Of a DNA stretch of 64,000 nucleotides, positions 22,400-33,985 are shown piece after piece. Where the stretch lies: positions 434,001 to 498,000 of the forward strand of contig JAFFJZ010000031.1 of assembly GCA_018340375.1 (NCBI GenBank), read 5' to 3'. Under the pieces are notes generated by a model. The model saw only the letters and a list, made by a program, of their open reading frames with translations, ran no database searches and was not told the origin of the DNA. Each line of letters begins with the position of its first letter. Positions within the stretch are counted from its first letter, which is position 1. The position numbers were made by a program, and so were the translations under genes. The stretch comes from Gonatopus flavifemur (lineage: Eukaryota > Arthropoda > Insecta > Hymenoptera > Dryinidae).

Positions 22400-23224
22400 A
22401 TGTCCAGTAAGATCTGCAAAGGGTGCTCCAAAGCCGTTGAGGATCCATTATCTTGTAACTCTTGCGGCGTTATTTCTCATCCTGGGCCTTCATGTCTGTC
22501 CAGAAGTGGTCACCTGTGGCATGTTGGGACTTTGCTGGATTGCGAAATGTTGAGAACACCTGCTTTGACATCTTCGCAGAGCGACGACCGTGACTCTGTG
22601 TTGTTATCGAACATTAGCTCGCTCTTTGACAGCAAATTTTCTGTTTTGAATGATAAGTTGGATCATTCCGAAAATAAAATTAAGGAATTGTCAACCGAAG
22701 TGTCCAATCTTAATGCGAGAGTTTGTATGCTTGAAAATGGGAGATCCGATGCTAATAATCATTCAACAATTTCTTGTGATGAAGAGGAGTTTTTCAGCGA
22801 ACTGGAAGATCGTCGGAGTCGTTCTTTCAATATCATGATGTTCAATGTTCCTGAGAATGTTTCTTCAGGTTCTTCTGATCTTACTGAGGTTAATAAGGTT
22901 TTGTCAGCAATCAAACCCGATTGCTGTCATGATATACGTTTTCGTCGCTTGGGAAAACCCAATGATAATAAGGTTCGCCCCTTATGTGTGACTTTCCCGT
23001 GTAGTCGTACGCCTTTGGATATCATCAGAGGGAAGTCTGCTCACGGGGGCCCTGTCAAAATCTCACTCGATCGGACTCCTCGGCAACGTGCACACTTAAG
23101 CAATCTTCGTGATCGTTTGAAAGACCTAAACGACCTGACAAAGACCATCAGATATCTCAATGGTGTACCGAAAATTGTTCCTCTACACAAAACCCGGAAT
23201 CCATCATCGCAAAAAAACCTGTGA
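22400..23224 (+). CDS. LINE ORF1 protein (PHD-like finger)
   Basis: 274 codons from the ATG at 22400, chosen because the cysteine cluster starts directly after it. The open frame extends further 5' without a better ATG. Residues about 5-40 form a PHD-like Cys/His finger (CKGCSKAVEDPLSCNSCG, then HPGPSC). Next comes a heptad-like coiled coil (KIKELSTEVSNLNARVCMLE), and then an RRM-like region around SFNIMMFNVPE and CHDIRFRRLGKP. Such ORF1 proteins bind the element RNA and form particles with ORF2p. The frame is intact. Its TGA overlaps the first ORF2 codon (GTGA at 23221-23224). Confidence 0.75.
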   Translation: MSSKICKGCSKAVEDPLSCNSCGVISHPGPSCLSRSGHLWHVGTLLDCEMLRTPALTSSQSDDRDSVLLSNISSLFDSKFSVLNDKLDHSENKIKELSTEVSNLNARVCMLENGRSDANNHSTISCDEEEFFSELEDRRSRSFNIMMFNVPENVSSGSSDLTEVNKVLSAIKPDCCHDIRFRRLGKPNDNKVRPLCVTFPCSRTPLDIIRGKSAHGGPVKISLDRTPRQRAHLSNLRDRLKDLNDLTKTIRYLNGVPKIVPLHKTRNPSSQKNL

Positions 23225-26097
23225 CTCGCCCTTTAGTGTACTACCAAAACGTATGTGGCCTTCGTACCAAACTCAATGCGCTTCGTTGTGCTGCGGCGGC
23301 TTCTGTCGATCATTACGACATTATCATCTTCTCTGAAACTTGGTTGACTGATGGAATTTCATCCTCTGAAATCGACTTGGATGGTTATACTATATATAGG
23401 AAGGACAGATCTTCACTTACTAGTCATTGTGAGAGAGGGGGTGGAGTTTTGATAGCGGTGAAGAGTGTCATTCCTAGTTTTGAGCTGTTCTCTGTACATA
23501 CAAACGTTGAGCATCTGTTCATTAAGGCAAGATGGGGAATTTCGGATGTGATTTTTGGAGCCGTCTATATCCCGCCATCATCACCTGCGCATCTCTACGA
23601 AGATCACTGTAAGAGTGTGGAAGTTATTCTGAGTGCCCATCAGGATCTTTCTTTTTACCTTTACGGTGACTATAATTTACCGCATGCTTCCTGGTGCATG
23701 TCTTGCGCTGAATTATCGTGTGACTTACGTCCTGGAGCATCTTGTAATGAAGTGCAATCAGTTCAGTTTATTTGTGAATATTTTAATTTTTCTAATTTAA
23801 TCTTAAAAAGTGATATTTGTAATGCTTTCGGGGTCATGCTTGACCTGCTGTTCACAAATGATATTTCTCTAGTTACGAGGTTATCTACTGAATCTCTTCT
23901 AGCTTGTGATATTCATCATCCTCCTATTGTTTCTACGCTGAGTATGGATGTAGTTAAGTTTCTTCCTAGTAACAGTGTTTCTCGTTTTAATTTCCGTTTA
24001 GGTGATTATACTGCTATTTGTAATTATTTTAATCAAATTCCTTGGGACTCACTACTTGAAGGTTTGTCTGTTGATGATGCGACTGAGTGCCTATATGAAC
24101 ATATGTACCATGCTATTGATTTGTATGTTCCTAAGTGTTATTATCGCGGATCTAATTATCCTAGGTGGTTTTCACCCCAGTTGATTGATCTAATACGAGC
24201 AAAAAAAGTGGCGCATCGTACGTATAAAATCTCTAATTTGTTGCAAGATTACATTATTTTCTCCGATTTGCGTTCTCAATGTAAAAATCTAGTATATAAA
24301 TGTTACAATGACTACGTTAGGTCAACTGAATTGCAGATCGCTGATAATGTAAAAGGCTTTTGGAACTTTGTCAACTCACACCGATCCGATAATGCTATTC
24401 CTAACAACATGTTTCTAGATGGCGTTCCAGTTAGTTCTGGGCGTGAAATTTCAGATCTGTTTGCTACTCACTTCGAATCTGTTTATGTTTCTCCCAACGA
24501 TCTGTTGCCTGATTTCGTATCTAATTTTCAATTGGATATTTCCGATCTTCATATTAACATTGGGGAAATATTTCTTGGGATCAATTCTCTAAGCATCAAT
24601 AAAGGACCTGGGGATGACGGTATTCCTCCTTTATTCCTAAAATCTTGCAGCTATATATTATCACGACCCTTATGGCTAATCTTCAATGCTTCCTTATCTT
24701 CAGGTCATTTTCCATCTCGCTGGAAAAATAGTCTGATTATACCGATTTTCAAGGCTGGCAGCAGATCTGATGTGAGAAACTATAGACCAATATCAATTAT
24801 AAGCGTGATTCCAGAATTATTTGAATCTTTAGTAACTGATAAATTATCTCCTCTATGTTCTAGCATCATCTCTGACATGCAACATGGCTTTGTGCCTGGT
24901 CGCTCAACAGGAACCAATTTGTCTATTTATTGTAATTATGTTTCGAGGGTTCTGGATGATAACAGTCAAGTTGATACTGTTTACACGGATTTCACCAAAG
25001 CCTTCGACACTGTTGATCATAACGTTCTTTTATCTAAATTAAATCATCTTGGTTTCCGTGGTAATATTCTTATTTGGATAAGACGCTATTTGATGAATCG
25101 AACCCAAACTGTCAAAATTAAAAACTTTACCTCAAGGACTATCAATGTTTAATCAGGCGTTCCGCAAGGGTCGCATTTGGGACCACTGCTTTCTACACTT
25201 TTTATTAATGATATTGGCAACAACTTCAAATTTGCGAAGCATTTAATTTTTGCGGATGATTTGAAATTGTTCATGAAAATTTCGTCATACGCTGATGCCA
25301 TTGCTCTGCAGTTGGATTTGTATGAATTAGAATCATGGTGTTCCTTGAATAAATTGAAGCTGAATATAGTGAAATGTAAAGTTATGAGACTGTCGCGCAA
25401 ATTGCAGCCCATTACCTTCTCTTATGAGTTGAGTGGCGCAAGCTTGGAGGTTGTGCAGAATATGCTCGATTTAGGTATTACGTTCGATTCCAAGCTTAAT
25501 TTTACTTTTCACTATCATAATGTGGTGAACACAGCTATGAAGCAGCTCGGTTTTTTGAAGCGTATGTCTGCTGACTTCAAGGAGCCCTCAACTTTGATTA
25601 CGTTATACAATGCTCTCGTGAGACCTAACTTAGAATACGCGACTCACATTTGGTCTCCTCATCATGACAAATATTGTAAACTTATCGAGAGAGTTCAGCA
25701 TAGATTTTTACGATTTTTGGCTTTCAAAAATCATACCCCCATGGCTATATCCTGCCATTATTATGGTCCGTTGATGGGGTTGTTCAACATGGACACTCTC
25801 GAAACTCGTAGAATGATCAATGATTTGGTATTCATTTTCACATCAATCAATGGTCAAATCAATTGCCCTGAACTTCTCTCTCTCTTAAATTTCAATGTAC
25901 CCTCCAGGTCTCTTAGGAACCCATTACTTTTCAATGTTCCTATGTTCCAGTCGCAATTCTTTTATACTGACCCAGTAAATCGAATTTGTTGTTTAGCAAA
26001 TACTTATAGAGATGAGTTGGATTTCTTTTCTGGATCAGTTTCAGTATTCAAGACTTCTGTCTCTAGAGCATGTTCTAGTAGGTGTGTGAGATTGTAA
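23221..26097 (+). pseudogene. LINE ORF2 (endonuclease-RT), single TAA stop
   Basis: An open frame of about 958 codons with one in-frame TAA at 25150-25152. Endonuclease motifs: YYQNVCGLRTK, IIFSETWLTDG, GGGVLIAV and YGDYNLP. RT motifs: NKGPGDDGIPPLFLK, NYRPISIISV, QHGFVPGRSTGTNL, DFTKAFDTVDH, GVPQGSHLGPLLS and the catalytic FADD at 25249-25260. The stop lies immediately before the GVPQGS block, so translation would end ahead of the catalytic site. No ATG stands at the ORF1/ORF2 junction. The frame opens with GTG overlapping the ORF1 stop, so coupled termination-reinitiation is a possible mode (inference). Otherwise undamaged. Confidence 0.82.
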
Positions 26098-26705
26098 TAT
26101 TCTTATACTCGTTATTTATCCTGTACAGGATGTTATATTTTGTACTATGTCTTTTTGTAATCCGTCTGTTCACTTTATATGATTTCTCTTTTTATTTTTT
26201 TTTTATTTTTTTTATTTTTTTTATTTTTTTTTATCTGTTAAATTTTCACTGTATTGTATCAATAATTTGGTCACTAAAGGGCGTTATTGCCTGTTGAATG
26301 AATAAATAAATAAATAAATCAAATCCTGAAGAAATATGAGAATCAATAGACATGTTGCTTGGATTTCGTATAGTGGTGTACGATCTCATGATTCCGATAT
26401 TTGATATACAATCTGTTCATGGCTCTTATCAATATTTTATTAAATTCAACATGAACCTCGATATCGTAACAATACATACACAACAATAACATCGATATCG
26501 TAAAATATCGCGCATCACTAATTCCATCATGTTTGATCGTGAATCATAAGAAGGCCACGTTTTGATTATTATAGGAAGAGTTATCAATCCCAATGTATCG
26601 GAGTTCGAGAATGAATGGAATTATGTATAACGTAACTGATGAGAAAAAATTTTCAGAATTCTATATAATTCATATATAATTCAATATATTTCATATATAT
26701 ATATA

Positions 26706-28739
26706 CAGGGCGTCCCATTTGAAACAGGACAGCTGAATAACTCTTCAGGGAATGGAGGGGGAAAAAATTGTTCAGATAGAAGTTGTAGGGTTCGAAGGGG
26801 GCCATAAGATGGTGACCTTGAATTTGACCTTGAGGTCAATGTTGAGCATAATTGATGGTCAAAGTATGTTTTTTCAAATGGAAAACCCTACGTCCGACCT
26901 CAGAAATGGAAAGAGCGGAAAATTTTACGTCCGAATATGTTAACATATCAGGTCATTTAAAGGTCATTTGAAGGTCAAAAAACCATTTTCTATGGATTTT
27001 CACGGAAAAGCCTCAAACGAGTTGTTTCTCTGACCGGAGTTATTAAAGTTGAAGTGAAACCCCCCGTTTCGACCTTGAATTCGACCTTGAGAACGATAAT
27101 GAATGCCAAATTTGAAACAATAATTGAAAAATTATTTATTTTTCCAGTTCGTCATTTTATGATCACAGATGGCACAAATCCGTTGACGGGTAAGACACAC
27201 TTATTGCAGGAGATGTTCGAATTGACCGCCATTTACTTCAATACATAACTCCAGCCGGCGTCGAAAGTTTCCAAGGACAGACTGAAAAACTTCTGCACGA
27301 ATATTCGCAATTGCGTATTTGATGCGTTGTTGTAGATCCACAGGTGTTGTTGGTCGGTTGGTATAAACGACATTTTTTACGTAACCCCACAAATAAAAAT
27401 CTAGAGGGGTGAGATCAGGAGATCTTGCCGGCCACAGTACAAACCCACCTCGACCAATCCAACGATTGGGGGAAAGGATATTTAGATAATCCCTTACACA
27501 TCGAGCAAAGTGTGGTGGTGCACCGTCTTGCTGATACCACATCCTCTGCCTAGCTGCTAATGTCACATCTTCCATGAGAACTGGTAATTCATTCTGTGGG
27601 AACTGTAGATAATTAGGACCGTTAACAGTTCCATCAAAAAAATACGGCCGAATAACTTGATTGTCTAGAATTCCACACCAAACATTTATACTCCACCGAT
27701 GCTGATGATCAACTTGTTGAGTCCAGTGCGGGTTTTGCGCTGACCAATAGTGGCTATTGTGACGATTTGACAAGTCAGTACTTTCAAACGTTGATTCATC
27801 ACTGAAAAGAACATATCGAAAGAAATCGGGCGCTTCGTTCAACCTCTGTGAAGCCCAATGGCAAAAGTTAACCCGATTCTGCATATCTTGTTGAGATAAC
27901 TCTTGGGTCAGTGCGATGTGGTACGGATGATATTGAGCAGCTTGTAGAATTCTGTGTGCCGTACTGCGTGGAATACCCAAATCGCGTTCAATATCACGTA
28001 AACTAACATGAGAATCCATGTGTATTATTGCTAAAACAGCAACGCATCGAGGGTCGTTAAAGTTGAAACCTTGATTGTTTCGGCGTTGACCAATCCTTCC
28101 TTGTCGACAATTTCTTTCAACTTGGCGAATGACTTCTGGAGAAGGATGATGCTGCCGATCTCCAAACCGCTCTCTGTACAATCGTGACGCTCTTTGAAAC
28201 ACTCCGCGACACTCACCCAAGATCATTAAAATATCAACACATTCGTTGGGTGAATGAACCATTTTGAACCCGCAATCACACCGTAAACGATGAAAACTTC
28301 TTAATGATCATTTTCGTACTGATATGAAGAAAGAACTCTGAAGGTTAGTTCTGTTCACTCTCAATTCAAGGTCGAAACGTGGGGTTTCACTTTAACTTTG
28401 ATAACTTTGGTCAGAGAAACAACTCGTTTGAGGCTTCTCCGTGAAAATCCATAGGAAATGGTTTTTTGACCTTCAAATGACCTCTAAATGACCTGATATG
28501 TTAACATATTCGGACGTGAAATTTTCCGCTCTTTTCATTTCTGAGGTCGAACGTAGGGTTTTCCATTTGAAAAAACATACTTCGACCATCAATTATGCTC
28601 AAAATTGACCTCAAGGTCAAATTCAAGGTCACCATCTCATGGCCTCCTTCGAACCCTACAACTTTTATCTGAACAATTTTTTTCCCCCTCCATTCCCTGA
28701 AGAGTTATTCAGCTGTCCTGTTTCAAATGGGACGCCCTG
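26706..28739 (-). mobile_element. DD41D Tc1/mariner transposon, structurally complete
   Basis: Begins CAGGGCGTCCCATTTGAAAC and ends with the complement, flanked by TA at 26704-26705 and 28740-28741. The terminal inverted repeats are about 370 bp and near-identical, and contain many AGGTCA/TGACCT half-sites (for example GGTCATTTGAAGGTCA near 26957-26972). One uninterrupted transposase gene lies between them. Intact ends, target site and ORF make this a candidate autonomous copy. Spacing of the catalytic residues matches the DD41D groups named rosa/visitor in the literature. The assignment is mine from motif spacing only. Confidence 0.88.
27201..28262 (-). CDS. DD41D Tc1/mariner-family transposase, intact
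   Basis: 353 codons with no stop or frameshift. The N-terminal 110 residues form paired helix-turn-helix DNA-binding domains (around SPEVIRQVER and SLRDIERDLGIPRSTAHRIL). The RNase H-like catalytic domain follows: Asp155 in VLFSDESTF, Asp246 in YQQDGAPPH and Asp288 in SPDLTPLDFYLWG, with 41 residues between the last two. The length is normal for the IS630/Tc1/mariner superfamily. The protein would bind the long inverted repeats and excise/insert the element at TA. The broken transposases at 37.7-40.0 kb and in the 13.3-17.4 kb arms are its relatives. The ATG at 28262 is the first in frame. Confidence 0.9.
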   Translation of the reverse strand: MVHSPNECVDILMILGECRGVFQRASRLYRERFGDRQHHPSPEVIRQVERNCRQGRIGQRRNNQGFNFNDPRCVAVLAIIHMDSHVSLRDIERDLGIPRSTAHRILQAAQYHPYHIALTQELSQQDMQNRVNFCHWASQRLNEAPDFFRYVLFSDESTFESTDLSNRHNSHYWSAQNPHWTQQVDHQHRWSINVWCGILDNQVIRPYFFDGTVNGPNYLQFPQNELPVLMEDVTLAARQRMWYQQDGAPPHFARCVRDYLNILSPNRWIGRGGFVLWPARSPDLTPLDFYLWGYVKNVVYTNRPTTPVDLQQRIKYAIANIRAEVFQSVLGNFRRRLELCIEVNGGQFEHLLQ

Positions 28740-28741
28740 TA

Positions 28742-29571
28742 TATATATACATAAATATATTTCAATTTCATTTATAATGATGTATGTATGAATTATATAA
28801 AACTGTGAAATTTTCCGCATATGGAATTTCACGCGTAATCAGTTAGTCGGGTATATCAGATCAAACTTCACTATCATCAGGTATTATATACAGCGAATGA
28901 ATAAATGAATCAAGTAATGAGATAATGATCATTTCGTAGTACACATATAATCCGTACTAGAATGTTAAGTATTCACACAAAAACATAATATGCGATTACG
29001 GTTGCTTTCAGTGAGAGAATTGAGGAGACGTAGCATGTGAAATTATGAAGAATTCATCATCCCATGACACCTCAGTTTGGGAAACGGTCGTGTACAGAGT
29101 AAGTGATGATGAATTAATAATAATAATAATATTATTCTTTTTTCATTTATCGACATCACGACGTTTGAAATGTTATATAATGCTGATTTGATGAAAAAAT
29201 AATTGATTCAAAGAATTCAATAAATTCTACACCGACAGTTGATAATCTTCTAATCGAATGAATTTTCAATTCCAGAAGTCAAATTATATCACCGTTCCGA
29301 TGGAAAAACTGGTGTCCTCAAGTGAACACCCCCGAAGTATAATAATATTTGATTCTAGTGTGTAAGTGTTCTGTGTTTTATTGATTCTATCATTGATTAT
29401 TCCGGTGTTATTTTGGTGATATTTTGATCCATTTATATTCCAGGGGGGTTGTGGGATAGGTGGATACCGTAGAATCAATCAAAATGGTCCAAGTTGAAAA
29501 TCAGCCAAACCGCGTGTCGTTATTCAAATTTTTGATACATAATACATATGGAATCGAAGTTCAGTGCTGTG
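28742..29571. other. AT-rich stretch, no recognised gene
   Basis: It holds a short (AAT)n tract near 29116-29135 and no supported coding region. Confidence 0.4.
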
Positions 29572-29579
29572 CTTGGGGC

Positions 29580-29793
29580 CAGTGATGCCAGATTCAAGAC
29601 CGAGACCTTTCTAACCCTCTCCATTGATCGCTTCCCCTTTCTCCCACCGTGCGAATTCAGTCGGGCGAGTGAGAGAGAAAGAGTAGCTATCATCACTCTC
29701 TCGCTTGTTCGACTTGAACCGCATGGTGGGAGAAAGGAAAGGCGATCGATGGGGAGAGTAAAAACGGTCTCGGTCTCGAATCTGGCATAACTG
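29580..29793. mobile_element. 214-bp hAT-type MITE
   Basis: Ends CAGTGATGCCAGATTC and, as complement on the right, CAGTTATGCCAGATTC. The arms pair over nearly the whole length. A perfect 8-bp target duplication CTTGGGGC is present at 29572-29579 and 29794-29801. The 8-bp duplication and CAG ends indicate hAT. It abuts the Transib insertion site. Confidence 0.85.
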
Positions 29794-29879
29794 CTTGGGG
29801 CCCTGCACAGTGGGCCAGGTAGCTGGAAAAGTGGCCAAAATTAAAAATGTCGTCGGAATTGTTCTGAACCTGGCATATA

Positions 29880-30520
29880 AGAGTTTTTCAGGTCGCTGAT
29901 TCCGAATCTACAGTCAGATTGGGAAAATTCAACATGGCGAATCCAATATGGCGGGCTCAAATGTTGAAATTCTCCGAATTCCTTGAAAATTCTTTTCCAG
30001 GGGTTTCCAGGGTCGCTGATCACGGATCTGTTGCCAGATTTCGGGAATTCAACATGACGGATTTGATATGGCGAGTTTGAATGCTCAAATTCACCGAATT
30101 TCCTGAAAATTTTTTCCTGAGGGGTTTCCAAGGTCACTGATTTCAAATCTGTATTCAGATTTGGAAAATTCCATATAGCGGTTACAACACGACGGATTCT
30201 CATTCTCAAATCCATCGAATTCCCTTTGGCTCTTCCACAGTAAAAAATTTTTCGTTATTGTGTAAAGTGTTAAAATTTGTGTGTTGAATATTTAACATTC
30301 TAGAGTGTTGATTCAACACAATGATTGTGTTGAATCAACACTCGCAAATGTGGAATATTTGACACACAAATTTTAACACTTTACACAATGACGAAAAATT
30401 TTTTACTGTGTCACTAAGAGGTTTTTGGGATCGCTGGTTTCGAATTCGATGTCAAAATTCCTCATTTAAAATGGTGAGACCTACATGATTTCCGAAGATT
30501 TGAAATAAAATCCTGTGTTT
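29880..30520. repeat. Subterminal ~120-bp tandem array of Transib (left)
   Basis: Units repeat GGTCGCTGAT about every 120 bp (near 29891, 30011 and 30132, with a fourth at about 30428 after the MITE). Most also carry AATTCAACATGGCG and ATATGGCG. The ATGGCG motif reads inward from the element end. The array is interrupted by the palindrome at 30236-30410. Confidence 0.75.
30236..30410. mobile_element. 175-bp near-perfect palindromic MITE
   Basis: CACAGTAAAAAATTTTTCGT at the left pairs with the complement at the right, and the match continues almost to the centre through GTGTTAAAATTTGTGTGT. It splits the Transib subterminal array. I could not find a convincing target duplication. Superfamily unassigned. 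Confidence 0.7.
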
Positions 30521-30839
30521 GGTGGTGGCCAAGGTTGTTAATTCTACACATTAGGTACAAAATTTGAAATTCAAGATGATGGAATCGATATGATATCCAA
30601 AATTATTGAAATTCATGAAGTGTGCGAGAACAATGTTATTTAGAGTTTTTTAGACTGCTAATTACGAATTATTAATGAATTTTTTCTCGAAAGTTGTCTT
30701 TTTCTTACAGAAAAAATTCTATAAGATACCTTCCAAATACACACACTTTACTTTTTTGAAGCAACGACAATTCAGTTATACAACTTGATTCACGGCTGAG
30801 ATTCGCTGCAGTTATGCACCCAGGATGTGCCACAAGGAG

Positions 30840-31009
30840 GCTCCTGGTTCGAATTTACATCCCGTTTTTTTTTTTTCATTTACTTTTTTTTGTATTTTTT
30901 CTATCACTTATTTTTTGTATTTGTTTTGTCTTTTTTTCATTTTTGTCTTTTTTTTTGTTTTTTTTGTGGTTTTGTTAACATTTTTCAATCATTTATAAGT
31001 AATATTTAT
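30840..31009. other. Poly-T/pyrimidine-rich low-complexity tract
   Basis: T-rich runs with scattered GT/CT, just downstream of the transposase 3' end on the minus strand, where they would read as an A-rich 3' region. No gene. Confidence 0.5.
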
Positions 31010-33165
31010 TCAATCATTATCACTGATTTCTTCATCAGATAATTCTACCCCATCTAACAATTCATTGAAGGAATTAAATTCAGTCTGTTCCACATCTCCT
31101 GTTTTGCACTCATCATTATCATCATCATCACTATCTCTGTCATCTATCGAAAGTAGCTGTCTGACTTCCACTGGTAATGGCAATCGTTTTCTTCTGCGAA
31201 TTCGAGATATGATACTCATGTTGGATACAATTGGATCAGAGGAATCCATTATGCGATGAAACAAATCTTCCAAATTCGCTTCCCTGCTACAATGTCTACT
31301 ATGGTTGAGTCTGAAACTTTTATAGTCTTAATTAAGAGATTCAGATGCCTCTTCTCCAAACATACCTACTGGTAGAACACAGTATTTCATTATGTCTCCA
31401 GCATGAACTAATATCTTATGAACTGTGGATGGCATAGGGTACCATGGATAAAGGGAAATATATAATTTCGCTGTATCCATACAGAACTCTTGGAATTTTT
31501 TTACGTTGACAGGGAGTTGGCAAGAAAGAGAAATGAGAATAATTTTAAAGTTATGCACCAACTGATAATCAATGTTCAAGCAGTCAGCGAAAACATCTGC
31601 ATTTTGGAATGCTCTACGCGCCGTGTTTCCATCGTTAGTACTACCACTACCACCCGATTCTGGTTTATCGACTATTAGACCTAATTTATCATGTAAGGAT
31701 TTTTGTATTTGAGCTTTTTGTTCTGCCAACAGCTTTCTCTGCTCATAAGTTCTGACCTGCCACTTTTTGATATTCATTCGATAGGCTATGTGCAAACAAC
31801 ATTCGAACAATCTAATCCATGCATGTAACGGACTAACAACATACTGAAGTGAGTTCTGATCAGGAAGAAAAGTGTTTGTTTGCCCAAGAATATTCTCTAT
31901 AATATAAAATTGTTTTGGAGTAGATTTGCAAATAGGGCAGCTCTGTGAGGATTTGGTGTTTGTTAAGATTTGCAATACCTTTCCATCAATCAAAGTTAAA
32001 TGCATAGAAAAATGGATTCTTATTCCATGGCCACTGCTCATCACGATACTCAAGGTATTTAATTCATCAATCTGATTTTGAATTTCCAATTTTTGGGACA
32101 GAATCACTTCCGCTGATTCTTTGATAAATTCTAATTTAATAGGACGACAAAATCTTGGAGATTGTGAAGCATTATTGTACCAAATTACCTCTCCATTTTG
32201 GCATGTTAATTGTAAAGGAATCAGTGTGGTTGCAAAAATATTTTCATCATTTGAGCCGACATTATCTGAACCAATATCAAAACGTTGCTTATACCTTGAA
32301 TGACCACTGCTACCATCGAATCCCCAAGAACATGTTAAAACAAATTCTGATTCTGTTAATGCATATGTATCCATCACTCTCAGTAAAACTTCTTCTTGCA
32401 TTTCGACTATTCGTTCACTTGTATGGTTCAATAGTGATTGAACGGAAACCTGTGCTATATGTTCATTTATCAGAATGTCATCTTTTGGTGGTCTCAAAAT
32501 ATTTTTAGTTTCTCTTAAGTTATTGTAAGCTGGCCATATGTCAGCTCCGCAATTCTTAGATTCTTGACGTATAGCATTGTATGTCTCCTTTGATAAAGAT
32601 TGATCTAATAGAAAAACTAGAGCTTCTAAAGGAGTTTTCTTTATAATTGAAGACGGTGCCATATTCATTAATTTCATCACCTTAGGAGCACGAGAGGGAC
32701 TTTTTGTCATTCCATTTAGACATTTATTACCTTCACATCATTTTGTCCAGATACATGAGCTGCATGACGTGCAGCCGATAGAAGTCTTTGTGGATCATTA
32801 GCATTGGCAGCACTAATAGCTGAAACATATCGTCTTTTTGATCTATCAGACTTCTCCGTGTAATCAAGAGATTTTCTACCAGGACCTGCTACTGAGGATC
32901 TGAATATAAAATCAGGTAAAACGAATTCAGAATCAAGCCATTTTTTATTTTTCAAAAGAAATCTATCAGTCATTCTATTTGCAGCCTCAAATTTTGTATC
33001 CCGTTTTCTTTCGATAGTTGATAATGCAAGCTTAAGACAATCTATATTTTTTTTATCAAAATCACTTACGTTTTTATTGAGCTTATTTAATATGTATGTA
33101 ACAACTGAATCTTTTTTTGGTGAATTTGAAAGCAACTCAAGAATTTCTCTTTTGGTGAATTCCAT
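31010..33165 (-). pseudogene. Transib (RAG1-like) transposase, two lesions
   Basis: Starts at the MEFTKREILELL methionine (33165), which aligns with the start of the intact copy at 48292. It keeps a basic GPGRKSLDYTEKSDRSKRR region resembling the RAG1 nonamer-binding segment, and SWGFDGSSGHSRYK with the first acidic residue. It also keeps RFCRPIKLEF, a CPIC zinc pair, SPLHAWIRLFECCLHIAYR, the STNDGNTAR motif and the HKILVHAGDI zinc histidines. Lesions are a frameshift at about 32716-32722 and an in-frame TAA at 31328-31330, in the block that should hold the last catalytic Glu. After the stop the frame continues to an acidic tail at 31010. It is a close family member of, but clearly distinct from, the 48.3-50.3 kb protein. 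Confidence 0.85.
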
Positions 33166-33368
33166 TTCATGCACATGAAACGAAACTTTCACATTCACCA
33201 GCTGCCATAAATTGAATCGACTCTTACAAAAATGAAAGAGACTGAATATTGATGAAATGCTCACTTTATCCTGAAAGATGAGGTTCATGTGATAAACTAA
33301 GTGCCATTAACCGAACTCCTCCGATAATCTTTGTATAGCATATAACGCATCAGAATCATAAGCGAAGA

Positions 33369-33756
33369 GTAATGTTGCCGCGAGCCGCAAAATAAGCCGT
33401 AACGAATTCCAGGTTTTAAATTATCTAAATCCAAAGTGACCTGCTCTTTAGTCAACGAAATTCCCCCAAAATCCAATTTATCAGACCTTCAACTGAATTT
33501 GAAGGTTCAAATTGTGATATATCTTTATTGAAAAAAGTTTTAAATCAATCTATACTCGAGCTGGACCTATGCTGTTGGATGTAGAAATCGGTTGCAAATT
33601 CAAATTACAGAACTACGAGTTTATATGAACTTTTGAATGAGACTATAGGACCATCCAACCAAGTATTCAGACAATTTTCACGTCTCATAGTCCTATTTGA
33701 ATCCAGTTGAAATCTAAAGCTCGTTACGGCTCGTTTCGCGGCTCGCGGCAACACTA
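33369..33756. mobile_element. 388-bp MITE inside Transib
   Basis: Terminal inverted repeats with TGTTGCCGCGAGCCGC and AGCCGTAACGA on both sides. Flanked by AGCGAAGA at 33361-33368 and 33757-33764, a 7-8 bp target duplication. This is hAT-like by size of duplication, but the ends are not typical. It inserted in the 5' flank of the Transib transposase gene. Confidence 0.7.
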
Positions 33757-33884
33757 GCGAAGAACCTTTCCAACACACACAAATACTGGCGTTTCAAAGG
33801 ACCATTAAAGGGCCGCTATCAGCATCGTTGGACCATTGATGGTCCATTAAAACGGCAACAATTGGTGTTTATGGGGTTAAGAAA

Positions 33885-33985
33885 ATTTGATGAATTTTCA
33901 AATTTTATTTCGCCATATTGGATCCGCCATCTTGAATTTGCAAAATCTGACCTCAGATTCATAATCAGCAACCCTAAAAACCTCT
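33885..33985. repeat. Subterminal Transib repeat unit (right, inverted)
   Basis: One unit with CGCCATATTGGATCCGCCAT and AATCAGCAACCCTAAAAACC, in the opposite orientation to the array at the left end. It is therefore a subterminal inverted partner. Confidence 0.65.

Larger units (their letters stand above)
22028..26319 (+). mobile_element. CR1/Jockey-type LINE, near full length
   Basis: Starts around a short CAGTCGTTATTACAGTCGGT tandem motif at 22029-22060. It carries two ORFs and ends with a (AATA)n tail at 26300-26319. ORF1 has a PHD-like zinc finger and ORF2 an APE endonuclease plus RT. That layout and 4.3-kb length fit a complete CR1/Jockey-group element. The T-rich 3' UTR at 26180-26235 precedes the tail. 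Target duplications are not clear. Confidence 0.75.
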
